NCBI RefSeq assembly: GCF_964355755.1 | Contig: NC_092679.1 | Location: 5,518,001 to 5,582,000 of the forward strand | Length of the DNA: 64,000 nt | Source: Antedon mediterranea | Lineage: Eukaryota; Echinodermata; Crinoidea; Comatulida; Antedonidae | Direction: 5' to 3' | Part shown: one piece after another, positions 36,904-49,114 of the stretch | Layout: the number at the start of each line of letters is the position of its first letter | Position numbering within the stretch: position 1 is the stretch's first letter | Notes under the pieces: generated by a model | Told to the model about the DNA's origin: nothing | Seen by the model: only the letters and a program-made list of their open reading frames with translations | Database searches by the model: none | Program-made: the position numbers and the translations under genes

Positions 36904-36972
36904 TTCCGAAATGTCGCTTGTGATTGGTCAACCCACTACTTTCGTTGCGTCCTAGTGGGAACCAAGCTTTAA
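36904..36972. mobile_element. MITE family 2, half copy
   Basis: GAAATGTCGCTTGTGATTGG and CTAGTGGGAACCAAGCTTT match the right half of the element at 8336-8483. Confidence 0.65.
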
Positions 36973-36988
36973 AACATACACTACTTTA

Positions 36989-37152
36989 GGCTCTGTCTAC
37001 ACTATCAAACTTTATGTGACCAAAAAATGTGGTGTGCCCATATATGAACATGATAATACCATATTACTACCATATTTGGGCATATCCCCAACATATTTGA
37101 GAACATTAAAATCTTCTTTAACAAAACTTGTTTGATGGTGTAGACAGAGCTT
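36989..37152. mobile_element. MITE family 1 copy
   Basis: GCTCTGTCTACACTATCAAA on the left, GGTGTAGACAGAGCTT on the right. Lies about 0.8 kb upstream of Lefty. Confidence 0.85.
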
Positions 37153-37922
37153 CACTCTATAGCAGGTAGAACCAGGGAAGAGTTAATCCCTGGTAGAACA
37201 TACAAGTTATAACGTTAGAGGCCAATTAGCCACACTGATTAGTCTTTTGATTAGCTTAATTATTGAGCTTAAACGACTTCCTCTCTGTGTCTTTCTATAA
37301 CTTTGTTATCAATATTTGCGTCATATATTTTGTGTATAATTGACCTTTGTTTATTCATTCTGCACTCATTTGATAAATATTCCTCGAAATCTTAATTTTA
37401 ATAAGTAAATCATCGTTCATAATTTATTTCAAACACTTTCCGGAACGACTCTAATACAAAAAGATAAAATCTTTTGTTTCCTCTCAGACGAGGTAATTGA
37501 ATGGCATTAGTGTAGTAGAATAGGACAATAGTGACTGGTAAGAACAAGCTATTTATTATTACAATCAATTAGAGCAACGTGTGAGGCTAGACACTATTAC
37601 TAGTCTGGCAGGGAGGGGTAATAAAAGGACAACTCGGACAAATAATTCATCATTCGGAAGATCGTTCCCAACCAGTTTAGATTACTTGAAACCTGCGTGT
37701 TATGATCAGCAACATTTACTGGTTGTTACGACGTTGTATTCCAGTTCAGTCAGCATCAATAGAAGACTTTTTCATGCACGTTTTGTAATTTGTAAACCAC
37801 AATTGGAAGTATACGCAGTTTCATCGTTTGACATATTTTTGGTTCTGAAAAAAGAGTTCATAACAATAGAAGACATACATTCGAATAATTAATAGTTTTT
37901 TAACAATCTAATCTCGCTCGCG

Positions 37923-39998
37923 ATGTATTTACAACTAGTGTTATTGATAATCACATTGTATTACATTGAAGCGATGTATGTAGTGCCATCTCTAACAGAC
38001 GTCACAGAAAATTACTTCTCGGTTAAAGATATCGTGGTACCAGTCGAATTAAAAGAGAAATACGAACAATTGAAGAAAACGGAAGGAATGAAACTGAATC
38101 GAAAAAGACGAACGGCTCCCTACTCGAAAAATATGATTGCAAAAACTGTCCATAAAAATCCAGGTACGTACATATTACTATTGTTACTCTTAAATAAAAC
38201 GGATTCGTAGAAATACCGCATCTATTTTTTTATAGCTAGTTTTATTGCTGAAAATTACTGTTTCATTGGAAATTAATCATAACTCTTTATTTCACAGAAA
38301 TGGTAGGTCATGTTGAGCATTTATCGTCAAACAAAATGCTATTTACCTTTGATTTTGCCGACCGTCTTCCCGTGGGTAGTGAAGTGATGTTAGCAGAATT
38401 TAAAATTTACAAAGAGAGGCCGAATGAATCGCGTCATCATCGAACGCAGGGAAACGCGTCAACACATCATAACGTGTACCAATCGGTAATCAACGTCCAA
38501 CAGATACTTGACAATCGTGGCGGCGGTGAAAACTTTACAGAAAGTGATGTCGTTACAGTTGACTCTCGGTAAGTTAATTAATTAATTAATTTTAGCTTCG
38601 AGCTCGTAGCCAGGGGTTCTGGCGTTAGAAAGACCCCTCTTTGCTGAGTGAACTTTTAAAACTACAGACCAGCGATTTTTAGCCAATCCTGCCTACCAAG
38701 CCAGCCAATGCTAGGCTAGACATAAATCTATCTTTTCTTCAGTTGCTCATATTCCCATTTTGTACGGAAAAGTAACACGAGTCATTCGATGGAATAACCT
38801 AGATACAGCCACTATTAATGTTAAATCAATTAAACTTTTTAGAAGAAATATGAAAATGCAATGTTTATCAAAGTATCAGTCAGATGACTGATAATTATTT
38901 GCGCAATCTTTAGTTTTTTAGTATTTTATATTGGTTTGTTTTCTTTTTTGTTGTTTCTTTTTGTTTGTTTTTTTTTTTGGGTCATTATGAGACAAGTATT
39001 TTTACTTCTAATCTTGATCCCCTATTTATGGTCTTTTGTTTATCATTAATTGATTATAGGCCTATTGTATGTATTTTGTTTACATCTGTATTGTTATACA
39101 TTAATGTATTAATCTGACCATATTTACAAATAAATATATTGAAAGCAAAAAACAAAAAAAACACCCTGTAAAAATCCTGGATACGGGCTTGAATGTTTTT
39201 AGTATGTAGGCCTATTCGTAGAATTCAAAGCATTTAATAATTAGAAGAGTCTGACCAACAATAATTCTTGTTACAGTGTTTTACCATTGAATACAAGTGG
39301 ATGGAAGATCTTTGACGTCACAAAGACAGTACAATATTGGATAGATAACCCGAATCTAAACTTCGGTCTTCAATTCGAGATTTTACCAACGAATCCTACC
39401 GAACATGCCCAAAGGATTGCCGACAGAACCCGATTCGGGCCACAAGACTCGCCTGATACTACGTCTGGATTGCCTATTTTAGTCGTTTACACAATAAAGA
39501 GAGCCCCAAAGTAAGTACTATATTATGGAGTGTTTTGTTTAGTGCAAACTTTAGTGCAACTTTACAAAAATTATTAATTATCCTGTATAAATTATTAATA
39601 GCGCCTTTTTATATTGGTATACACATTATAATTACTTTTTCCTCTGTTTTTTTAGAAACGAACCACAACATTCTGATTGCGTAGATGGTTTGGAGACGAA
39701 TACTTGCTGCCGACGACCGAAGTTCATCGACTTCCGAGGTACGGAATGGTCCGACCGATGGATCATCGAACCGCAGGGCTACGACGCGTTCGAATGCGTC
39801 GGACCGTGTACCGCACATCGCGTACGAAACGGACGGGATTTACTCGATATGTTACGTACGCCTAGAACTGTGTCTTGTAAGCCGTCAAGGACGTCACCGT
39901 TACCTATGATGTACATGGTGAATAGAGACGGTGCTGCCGAAATAGTTGTTGAAAGTATTCCCAATATGATCATTCAAGAGTGCCAATGTCGGTTATAG
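37923..39998 (+). CDS. LEFTY: Lefty (antivin), TGF-beta superfamily Nodal antagonist, 362 aa
   Basis: Four exons: 37923-38163, 38298-38568, 39277-39510 and 39656-39998, all in phase. The N-terminus is a signal peptide (MYLQLVLLIITLYYIEA), followed by the prodomain with VVPVELKEKY, matching the Lefty IP-x-H-V-x-x-x-Y block. A basic site RKRR (60-63) is at the place of the first Lefty convertase site. SGWKIFDVTKTVQYW is the conserved prodomain block. The C-terminal domain has TCCRRPKFIDFRGTEW, IIEPQGYDAFECVGPC and ends PNMIIQECQCRL. The paired cysteines before the first strand, the ECVG-x-C motif, and a single cysteine where dimeric ligands have CC are the Lefty hallmarks; Lefty lacks the inter-chain cysteine and acts as a secreted monomer that blocks Nodal and its co-receptors. 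Length matches vertebrate Lefty (about 365 aa). In deuterostomes it limits Nodal in axial patterning. AATAAA at 40585. Confidence 0.95.
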
Positions 39999-40584
39999 AC
40001 AATTATTGTATTTAATAATAATTATTAACTATATCATAATATGGTATATTTGCATCGGTAGATCCGGGGTTGGGGTGACTACAATATAGAGTATGCTTTG
40101 TTCTGTCCAGCTGTTTACCATGTTTAGGCCCAACAAATCCTGGATACGCCACTGACTTGGGGATGGGTGGGGGCGGATCCAGGATTTTGAAATAGGGACC
40201 GCGTATCCGTTTATGTTAATGCAATTTTATAATCAAGCCGATAATACCATAATTAAAATAACATTATAACACTGCCCACGCCTTCCAAATAAAAAAAAGT
40301 TTAGGCCTAATATAAAAATAATATTGTAAATGCTGTAAATAGTATTGTACCATACTTTTATGTTTATGTTGATAACTTAAATGTGCTTTATAGTAATATC
40401 TCTTCATGTTATAATCCGGTTACCAAAACGTTGATATAGTTGCAAATTATTTGTTGTGCAAGTTAAATTCTGTTCAGATAATAATGGTAGACATGAGTAT
40501 TATATCTTTGATAACGTTATACGATAGAGAACACCTTTATTACTACATTGTACGTGATGTGTGTTAATGTCGATCATGGCTGAC

Positions 40585-40590
40585 AATAAA
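40585..40590 (+). terminator. Polyadenylation signal, Lefty
   Basis: AATAAA about 590 bp after the stop codon, the first good candidate downstream. Confidence 0.5.
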
Positions 40591-40692
40591 ATGCCGTTAT
40601 GTAAAACATAATTACAACAAGTTTCGTGTATTTTTTGTTAATAGTTTGATTAGACGAGAGTGCCGTTGTATCACGGAGAAAGTTCTTCCGTA

Positions 40693-40765
40693 GTAAGGCC
40701 AATTTACACAGACGAGCGGTAATGGTCATACAAATAGAATATATGTTATATGATGACCATTTACA
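40693..40765. mobile_element. MITE family 3, partial
   Basis: AGGCCAATTTACACAGACGA matches the terminus of 32941-33122; GACCATTTACACATGC closes a shorter inverted pair. Confidence 0.55.
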
Positions 40766-41177
40766 CATGCTCTCATTTATATTCATGCCTTCCTTCCCGC
40801 TTGAACAAAGTCCAAATGGTATGTTTTTACCGTATTATATAACGCCTTAATAAATTACTGTCATTTGATTGAACGATTGTGGGTCACATGGCGTTCAATA
40901 GTACGCACGCACTGTGTATTATTTGTAACTGTTTGACTTGAGTCTGCATCACAAACCGGAGTCGGAGATACTGTAGTAATAAAGTATGTATAGCATTTAA
41001 TTGGAAAAAAAGACGTTCTTAAAACTGAACTTTACTTTGTGAACTGCACTGGTTCTCCCCTATTTGCTTCTCTGTTTCAAACAAACACTATTTTATTAAA
41101 ATCACCTTCAAATAATATATACGATTGGATATAAGTGTATGTGTTCCGCCGGTCATCTCCTTCTTGGTACACCGTTA

Positions 41178-41319
41178 CGTTGTCTACTATCATACTAGTT
41201 TGACAAAAAAAAAAGTGTTATGTGGCCAAATATGGTATTGATGATATCATCATGTTGTCCATATATGGGCACATCACATTTTTTTGTCATATAAGTTTGA
41301 TAGTGTAGACAGAGCGTTA
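41178..41319. mobile_element. MITE family 1 copy
   Basis: TTGTCTACTATCATACTAGT on the left and GATAGTGTAGACAGAGCG on the right; interior GATGATATCATCATG. Confidence 0.8.
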
Positions 41320-41379
41320 AGTTCATGTCTTCCCATTGCCCTAAACAAATCCAAATGAACTACACGAATATTGAAACTA

Positions 41380-42125
41380 TTACCGTAAATCTTCTAATAG
41401 TAACCCACCATATAAGTCAATCTATAATAATAACCCACTACTCTAATAGTAACCCACCTTATAAGTCAATCTATAATAATAACCCACTACTCTAATAGTA
41501 ACCCAAGGGGGTTACTATTAGAGTCACAAAAACTGATGATGCACCCGTATTTTGAAAATAAGGAGATTGGAGATAATGCATGTTGATCTCGGGAGTGGGG
41601 AGGATTGAGTGTTTTGAGCTTATAAAATAAAGTTAGAGTTCAACCAAATTTGTTTATTCGTACTGTTTTACTATTTTACTATGAGTTGCTGACCGGAAAA
41701 GTTGGGGGTGGGTTACTATTTTCAGATGCCTAATTTAAGATTAGTAATTATAGTAACCCACTACTCTAATAGTAACCCCGCTTCTAATAGTAACCCCGCT
41801 TCTAATAGTAACCCCGCTTCTAATAGTAACCTCGCTTCTAATAGTAACCCGCTTCTAATAGTAACCCCGCTTCTAATAGTAACCCCGCTTCTAATAGTAA
41901 CCCCGCTTCTAATAGTAACCCCGCTTCTAATAGTAACCCCGCTTCTAATAGTAACCCCGCTTCTAATAGTAACCCCGCTTCTAATAGTAACCCCGCTTCT
42001 AATAGTAACCCCGCTTCTAATAGTAACCCCGCTTCTAATAGTAACCCCGCTTCTAATAGTAACCCACCCTAAAAAAACAATCAAAGCATTATAACACAGG
42101 GTTACAATTAGAAGATTTACGGTAA
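41380..42125. mobile_element. TIR element filled with a 17-bp minisatellite
   Basis: The left end reads TTACCGTAAATCTTCTAATA then GTAACCC; the right end is the inverted GGGTTAC then AATTAGAAGATTTACGGTAA, so both termini match over about 27 bp. Between them are a two-copy 65-bp repeat (41403-41505) and, from 41756 to 42065, about 18 near-perfect copies of the 17-bp unit CTTCTAATAGTAACCCC with one C/T and one shorter variant. The unit is the same as the inner part of the terminal repeat. No transposase is encoded. Confidence 0.8.
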
Positions 42126-43246
42126 GTGTGATGTTCGTCGCACGTACTTAGTCCTCCTTTGTTTCTGTCTGTAATATTGAAACCCGTTCAAAAAAAAAAC
42201 TATCACTCAACTATGAAAATATAGTTATGGTGATAGACTTATATAACTTCTTGTAGGCCTATCACCCCATCGAAATTGGATTATTGTGGACACAGTTCAA
42301 TACCCAGAAATGGCTACCAATCATGGTGTCTGATGAAGCATTAATTGCATCAATGAAAAGCTTAACAATTTGCGACCAGCTTAGAAATCCAAAGAATACA
42401 TCCATTTATTACTCACTTGTATTTAATGAACTTACATGAACAAAGCAATCAGAGAGGGACGACTATTTATTGCAAACTCAGACATGAAAATCTACTAATT
42501 AAATAATTAATAAGTAAAGTACTGTAGTTTTATTTATTTTAACTATTTTCAATTTAGAAAAACATCGCGATTTTTATGATGGCGTTTATAGGCCCTAATG
42601 GTAAAGAGATATACAAACAATTATTTACATCTAATGTGTGTTTATTTAACATTTTAAGATTGTCCAGTTGTTCGATAAAATTATTTTAATTAAAGTTCAA
42701 TTAAAATTGGTGTTTCTAAAAATTGTCCTGAAATATGTAAATAATATCTAGTTTCCTATTGTATCAATAATTAAAAAGAGTTTAACTTAACTAAGCCAAA
42801 TACTTCTCAAATTGGAGAAATCTTGCGGTAAATGTTTTTTTCCTAAATCGGCAGAATGGCAGATACAAATAACCAAATACTATAACTGTTTTAAAGTAAT
42901 TTAAAATACTACATGTAAAATACTATTATACTACGTAATGTTTTTACCATTATTAATACTAAACAGGAAATAAATATTTTTTAAATTAAAAATTCTAAAA
43001 TAAATTTTGTAAAAACCATTTCATGATTTTCTTACTAAAATGGAGATTTAATAAATATTATAAAGTTTCTAGCTAATTTTACACTCTGAAAAATGTCAAA
43101 AGATGCGTCTTCTTGCCGTAACTGTCAGTATCGTTTTATTAGTTAATAAATTAACATTATACAAAAACTATTTTTCTTCTTTGTAGTTTTTAACTATTTG
43201 CAGGTACCACCAGTTTTTGGTTTTGTGTGTGTGTGTTAAATGAATA
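42126..43246. other. Intergenic, nothing recognised
   Basis: AT-rich sequence between the TIR element and the GSTZ1 downstream repeat. No exon or RNA gene seen. Confidence 0.45.
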
Positions 43247-43690
43247 TTGACAACTGGGGGAACCTTGTATCATAGGTCCTCTAGCCAGTCTGGCTGGTTA
43301 ACAACTGGGGGCAATCTGGCTGTTTGACAACTGGGGGAAATCTGGCTGTTTGACAACTGGTGGAAATCTTTATCGTAGGTCTTCTGGGCAGTTTGGCTGT
43401 TTGACAACTGGGGGAAGTCTGGCTGTTTGACAACTGGGGGAATCCTTTATCATAGGTCCTTTGGGCAGTCTGGCTGTTTGACAACTGGAGGAAATCTGGC
43501 TGTTTGACAACTGGGGGAAATCTGGCTGTTTGACAACTGGGGGCAATCTGGCTGTTTGACAACTGGGGGCATCCTTTATCATAGGTCCTTTGGGCAGTCT
43601 GACTGTTTGACAACGGGGGGAAGTCTGGCTGTTTGACAATTTGGGGAAACCTTTATCGTAGGTCCTCTGGGCAGTCTGGCTGTTTGCTTG
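43247..43690 (-). repeat. Minisatellite derived from the end of the GSTZ1 coding sequence
   Basis: On the minus strand the last GSTZ1 codons and stop (CAGCCAGACTGCCCAGAGG, then ACCTACGATAAAGG) are followed by spacer TTTCCCCAGTTGTCAAA-type sequence. This whole cassette recurs with slight changes at 43571-43607, 43447-43480, 43366-43402 and 43261-43300, mixed with shorter copies of about 26 bp (CAGCCAGATT, TCCCCCAGTTGTCAAA). The array lies immediately downstream of the stop codon, probably in the 3'-untranslated region. Long ORFs through it are a consequence of the period. Confidence 0.85.
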
Positions 43691-46184
43691 GATGAGCTGC
43701 CTTGAATTCTGGCAACTCAATAAGGGCAGCATTCACTCTTGAAATTATAGGAAACTTTGACATGTCAACTTTAAACCTGAAATGAAATTGTACAAATCCA
43801 GCACTACGTACATGCATCAGTAATATTAGAGAGGTTTCGCAATCTTACGAATACGATAACGAAAACGGATATGTCACGCACACGTATTCGTTTTCATAAG
43901 CCATAAAAAAATCTGTTTCGCATGGCAACGAAATATTGAGGCGCGTCCAAAATATGACTGCGGTAAATTTGAGCGAAGCGCAGGTACGTGGTTCTTGGTG
44001 CTTGGCTGCCTAGGCCTAGCGTAACATCAAAGCGAGTTTGAATTTATCAAAATTGACTTGGCATTTTAATAAATTACTTTAGTAACTTACTTTCAATAAA
44101 TCTATAATTATGTTATAATCATGAATTATTCCTGATTCAAATGCAAAATGTGCAAAATAGGTCAAAAACTATACTCGTTTTGTAGTTACGAATATGACTG
44201 ATGATATTTGTCAACACGAATACGCTTTACGAATATGAAATGGGGATCAGCTCAAAAGTTTCACAAATGTATGACGTATCCATTTTCGTTATCGTATTCG
44301 TAAGGTTGCGAAGCCTCCCTAATAGCTTTTGTTACAAACTAGGACTAAACAGCAAAACAAAACTAACCTGTTAGCGTTGAACACTTGTGGAACTAAACAG
44401 AAGTCCGCCATTGTGATTGTATTACCAACGGAGTATGTTCCAGCAGTTCTAGACAATAGCTTCTCTAGAGCCTCAAAGCCATGATCGATATGATAATGTC
44501 CCCATTCCATTTTCTTTTCACTCCCAACATATTTCAGAATGGAGAGATTCTGAAATTTAAAGTATAAATTTTGATTTAAAACAAATTCTAAAAGCAATCT
44601 GATTGAAGTTCGGATAAAATAGTGATTTTATTTTTGTGAATCATAAATACACTATGAGATTTTTGTATTCATCATTAGAAAAATATATATCTTTTTTTGA
44701 CAAAAAGAAAAAGAATGATGATGATGATTACTGCCTCTCCGCTGAAAAGCTTGAGTGAATCTATACAGTAATAATATTTTTTGTGTTGTAATATTTCGTT
44801 TCCTTAATTCTCTTCTTCTCCATCCCATCTCCATCATTACCCCTCATCCACTATGCACCCTGTTGTCACCCATTCTTCCACCCTTTACCTCCCACTATAC
44901 AACCTGTTTTTACCAACCCCTTTCTGGGTGTTATCCTCACCTGTATAGGCTGAATCCCTGTTGTAATTGTTTCTGTTACCTGTCGTACCTACACATAAAA
45001 TTGAAAAATTATTTACATAATATTTTTGATGGTAGACAATAAATAATTATTATTTGTACTAGCATACTTATTTCATTGTGAAACAGAATATATTTGAGGG
45101 TATGCAGCAATTACTAATTTGTAACAGCCTATTCATATATTGTCATACATGTTTAAAATTCAATTAATGTTTTTTTTTTCTTTAAACATATTTTTTTAAC
45201 TCACCAGAGCTCGTTGTCCTGCTTCTTTTGGAAGTAGAGGAAAATCAGGCCTTGTCTCCTCAATGTATTCTATAATAGCAATCTTTAAAAACAAATTCTA
45301 ATTTTAGAAGATTTTCATTCAAATACTTTTTTTATAATAATCAGCAGAATTATAAACTTACAGATTGTGAGAGTGTTAATCCATCAATAATTAGAGCTGG
45401 AACCTGTCCACTTGGATTCAGCTCTTTGTGTTCTTCTGAGAGCTAGAATAAAATTAAAATCTGAAAGTGATTCTGTATCTGTTCACATTTAAATAAATTA
45501 GCTGGTAATCAATTATAATCAATAACTATCAATAAGTACTTTACTTTACCTGTTCAGATTTCAGTAAATTAACTGGCCTGTATTCATACTCAATCTTCTT
45601 AAATGCAAGAGCTACAAAATTAACATTACAAATTGTCATTGAATTACTGCATGTTTTGACATTCAACTTTCATTATAGAACCAAGGCCTAGTTTTTATTC
45701 TGAATATAATTGTGATTATAAATTACATTATAAACTTACCCAGGCGAACTCTCCATGAACATGAGCTTCTAAAGTACGAGTATAAAATAGGCTAAAAAAG
45801 AAATATTTTTTAAATATATAATTGTATATTGTAATAACTAGCCTATACCAAGCAAGTGGGAAGTTCAACTCCCGAACAAACTATGCCTAGCCTTTGTTAC
45901 TAGCTAGTTTCCTCCTTAAATAATAAAGTTTAAACTATAATTTAAAATGAGAAGGAACTAGGCTGCACTTTTCACCAACATCGCAACCATATTACGTGAT
46001 CGACTGTGTGCAAACGACGCTCAACAGCAGTCCGTGTGGTGGTACATGTAGGAGGCCTGCCTGGCTCTGGCCATCTAGTAGAGGCCTAAGTTTGAACAGA
46101 ATTGATGGATACAATCTGAATTTCTTCATTATTTGAAACTAATGCAATGCTTCATCACATAAACTTACGTACTTTTGGATTCAT
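43653..46184 (-). CDS. GSTZ1: Maleylacetoacetate isomerase / glutathione S-transferase zeta, 212 aa
   Basis: Eight minus-strand exons: 46184-46173, 45791-45740, 45611-45550, 45442-45362, 45282-45205, 44988-44941, 44549-44368 and 43776-43653. All phases agree. The protein starts MNPKPILYSYFRSSCSWRVR, which carries the zeta-class catalytic motif S13-S14-C15. GQVPALIIDG (cis-proline turn) and LTLSQS-IAIIEYIEETRP form the glutathione-binding part of the thioredoxin fold; GIQPIQNLSILKYVG, TMADFCLVPQVFNANRFKVDM and PEFKAAHPSKQPDCPEDLR belong to the helical C-terminal domain. The enzyme isomerises maleylacetoacetate to fumarylacetoacetate in tyrosine breakdown using glutathione. Exon 1 encodes only four residues. 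Length matches human GSTZ1 (216). POMT2 is divergently oriented about 8.5 kb away. Confidence 0.95.
43831..44320. mobile_element. MITE family 4 in the last GSTZ1 intron
   Basis: About 490 bp with terminal inverted repeats near 37 bp: left GAGGTTTCGCAATCTTACGA, ATACGATAACGAAAACGG; right CCATTTTCGTTATCGTATTC, GTAAGGTTGCGAAGCCTCC. Internal copies of CGAATACG-type words repeat. Confidence 0.85.
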
Positions 46185-46509
46185 TTTTAGGTACTCTGTT
46201 GTTGATTTAATTAAAAATAAATACAAAAAGCAGAGGGAGAGCTGACTGAGCACGACGTGTTGTTTTTCCCCAGGTCAACCAGGTATATAAACTATACCAA
46301 ACTGGCGAGTAAATCATGTTTTACTTTTTAAACCTCGCAACGTCTGGTTGAAAAGGCTACTTGGACCAATATTTTCTATTAGCCTAGGGGTTATTGCGAT
46401 TTGGACGTTTCTGATTGGTTGTAGCCATGGACTATATTGATTAACACTGTTCTGATTGGTTGTAGCTTTGAATACATCTTCTCGGAACTCGTCCTTAATA
46501 CAATAGCAA

Positions 46510-47935
46510 TTTAGCACAGTGTTTTACTATATAACCAGATAAATAATAGGAAACATTTAATAATTTGATAAATGACATTTAAATAGCAATTTAGGTAAAT
46601 GTCTTTTGAAATTAAATAAATTAAAACCAATTTGGTTAGAGTAAAACACAATGATAAAGAATAGGAAACATTTTAATAATATGATAAATTACATTTACAT
46701 AGCAATTTAGCACTGTGTTTTACTATAACCAATTTGGTTAGAGTAAAACACAATGATAAAGAATAAGAAACATTTAATAATATGATAAATGACATTTACA
46801 TAGCAATTTATCACTGTGTTTTACTATAACCAATTTGGTTAGAGTAAAGCACAATGATAAAGAATAGGAAACATTTAATAACATGATAAATGACATTCAC
46901 ATAGCAATTTAGCACTGTGTTTTACTATAACCAATCAGATTAGAGTAAAACACAATGATAAAGAATAGGAAACATTTAATAATATGATAAATGACATTTA
47001 CATAGTAATTTAGCACTGTGTTTTACTATAACCAATTTGATTATGGTAAAACACAATGATATAGAATAGGAAACATTTAATAACATGATAAATGACATTT
47101 ACATAGCAATTTAGCACTGTGTTTTACTATAACCAATTTGGTTAGAGTAAAACACAACGATAAAGAATAGGAAACATTTAATAACATGATAAATTACATT
47201 TACATAGCAATTTATCACTGTGTTTTACTATAACCAATTTGGTTAGAGTAAAACACAATGATAAAGAATAGGAAACATTTAATAATATGATAAATTACAT
47301 TTACATAGCAATTTATCACTGTGTTTTACTATAACCAATTTGGTTAGAGTAAAACACAACGATAAAGAATAGGAAACATTTAATAACATGATAAATGTCA
47401 TTACATAGCAATTTATCACTGTGTTTTACTACAACCAATTTGGTTAGAGTAAAACACAACGATAAAGAATAGGAAACATTTAATAACATGATAAATGACA
47501 TTTACATAGTAATTTAGCACTGTGTTTTACTATAACCAATTTGGCTAGAGTAAAACACAACGATAAAGAATAGGAAACATTTAATAACATGATAAATGTC
47601 ATTACATAGCAATTTATCACTGTGTTTTACTATAACCAATTTGGTTAGAGTAAAACACAATGATAAAGCATAGGAATTTAATAATACGATATATAACATT
47701 TACATAGCAATTTATCTCTGTGTTTTACTATAACCAATTTGGTTAGAGTTAAACACAACGATAAAGAATAGGAAACATTTAAAAATATGATAAATGACAT
47801 TCACATAGCAATTTAGCACTGTGTTTTACTATACCAATTTGATTAGAGTAAAACACAATGATAAAGAATAGGAAACATTTAATAATATGATAAATTGCTA
47901 GCACTGTGTTTTACCAATACCAATTTAGTTTTGGA
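46510..47935 (-). repeat. 101-bp satellite, left array, about 14 copies
   Basis: Unit words: CACTGTGTTTTACTATAACC, AATTTGGTTAGAGTAAAACA, CAATGATAAAGAATAGGAAA, CATTTAATAATATGATAAAT and GACATTTACATAGCAATTTA. Period close to 101 bp; copies differ by a few per cent. Each unit holds a 37-bp near-palindrome centred on ACCAATTTGGT. Confidence 0.95.
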
Positions 47936-48285
47936 TAAAGAATATGAATTTAAAGAATGGATATAATATGATATGATACAATATGATTTTCTCCCAATTA
48001 GTAAGACATTTTGGAATACTGCGTGCGTAGTGCATTTTAAAACCGTAAACGCATAAATTTGCGGACATACTCGTAAAACACACTTCCAGAGATTTAATAA
48101 TTTTAACAGTACTACAACATCCATAATATAAAGTAGTATAGATTTGTACAAAAAGAGCAGAACGATTAAATTAACTGTCATTGCATCTACTGAACTGTCT
48201 CATTACATCTATTGAAAAATTCATCGCGATGAATTTATTAATACACCAATCAGATCACACGCAATTAGTATGGAATGCCAGTTTA

Positions 48286-49114
48286 GGCGATGATAAAATC
48301 GCGTCGATGATGCAATGAAAATTGCGTCGATGTGATGAAAATTGCGTCGATGAATATAGTATTGATGTAATGAAAATTTAAGTCGATGTGATGAACATTG
48401 CGTCGATGAAAATTGCGTCGATGAAAACTGCATCGACGAAAACTGCATCGATGAAAAAAAAAAAAAAATTTTCATCGATGCAGTTTTCATCGATGAAAAT
48501 TGCGATCTCCCTGCCGGTATGATTTGAATATGATGTCATGGATGCTGGACATCTGAATTTTATGTACTGTACTGGTGGATTAACGGAAGCAATTAGCTAG
48601 AAGATATAATGTGTCCGAAAGGACAATAATGGATCCATTGCTAAAATGTGTTGACAATAAATCACTAAAATGTTAATCAGTGCATATATTTCAACATTGT
48701 TTTAGTGCGCGCTCACTGTGCGCTTGTCTATAACGCGCGCTAGCGCAAGTGGTAAACATGTTTATCATATCAAAATATTCAGAAACCGTCAATTTTTAGC
48801 AACATAATAACATTATTAACATCATTATTAACATCATCATTTACTTTACTAGTAGTAATTTTCATCATTGATTGAATTAAAACCATTTGGAATTTTCATA
48901 ATCAATTAAATTCGTCACATCAATTTTCATCGATGCAGTTTTCATCGACGCAATTTTCATCGATGCAGTTTTCATCGACGCAATTTTCATCGACGCAATT
49001 TTCGTCGATGCAATTTTCATCGACGCGATTTTCATCGACGCAATTTACATTGCATCGACGCAATCTAAATTGCATCGACGCAATGTCATCATCGACGCAA
49101 TTTTTATCATCGCC
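48286..49114. mobile_element. 829-bp foldback element with 15-bp terminal tandem repeats
   Basis: Ends are inverted copies: left GGCGATGATAAAATCGCGTC, right (complement) GGCGATGATAAAAATTGCGT. Inside each end are tandem 15-bp units (TTTTCATCGACGCAA / TTTTCATCGATGCAG and complements), at 48300-48505 on the left, where the array turns back on itself near 48455-48475, and at 48925-49105 on the right. About 400 bp of unique sequence lies between. The architecture recalls the TU foldback elements described in sea urchins. I found no coding sequence and no clear target-site duplication. Confidence 0.7.

Noticed and set aside
41702-42094. 130- and 107-codon ORFs through the 17-bp repeat
   Set aside because: Low-complexity translation of the tandem array inside a TIR element.
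43281-43732. Minus-strand ORFs of 110-120 codons downstream of GSTZ1
   Set aside because: They are translations of the repeat derived from the GSTZ1 end, in a frame other than the gene's.
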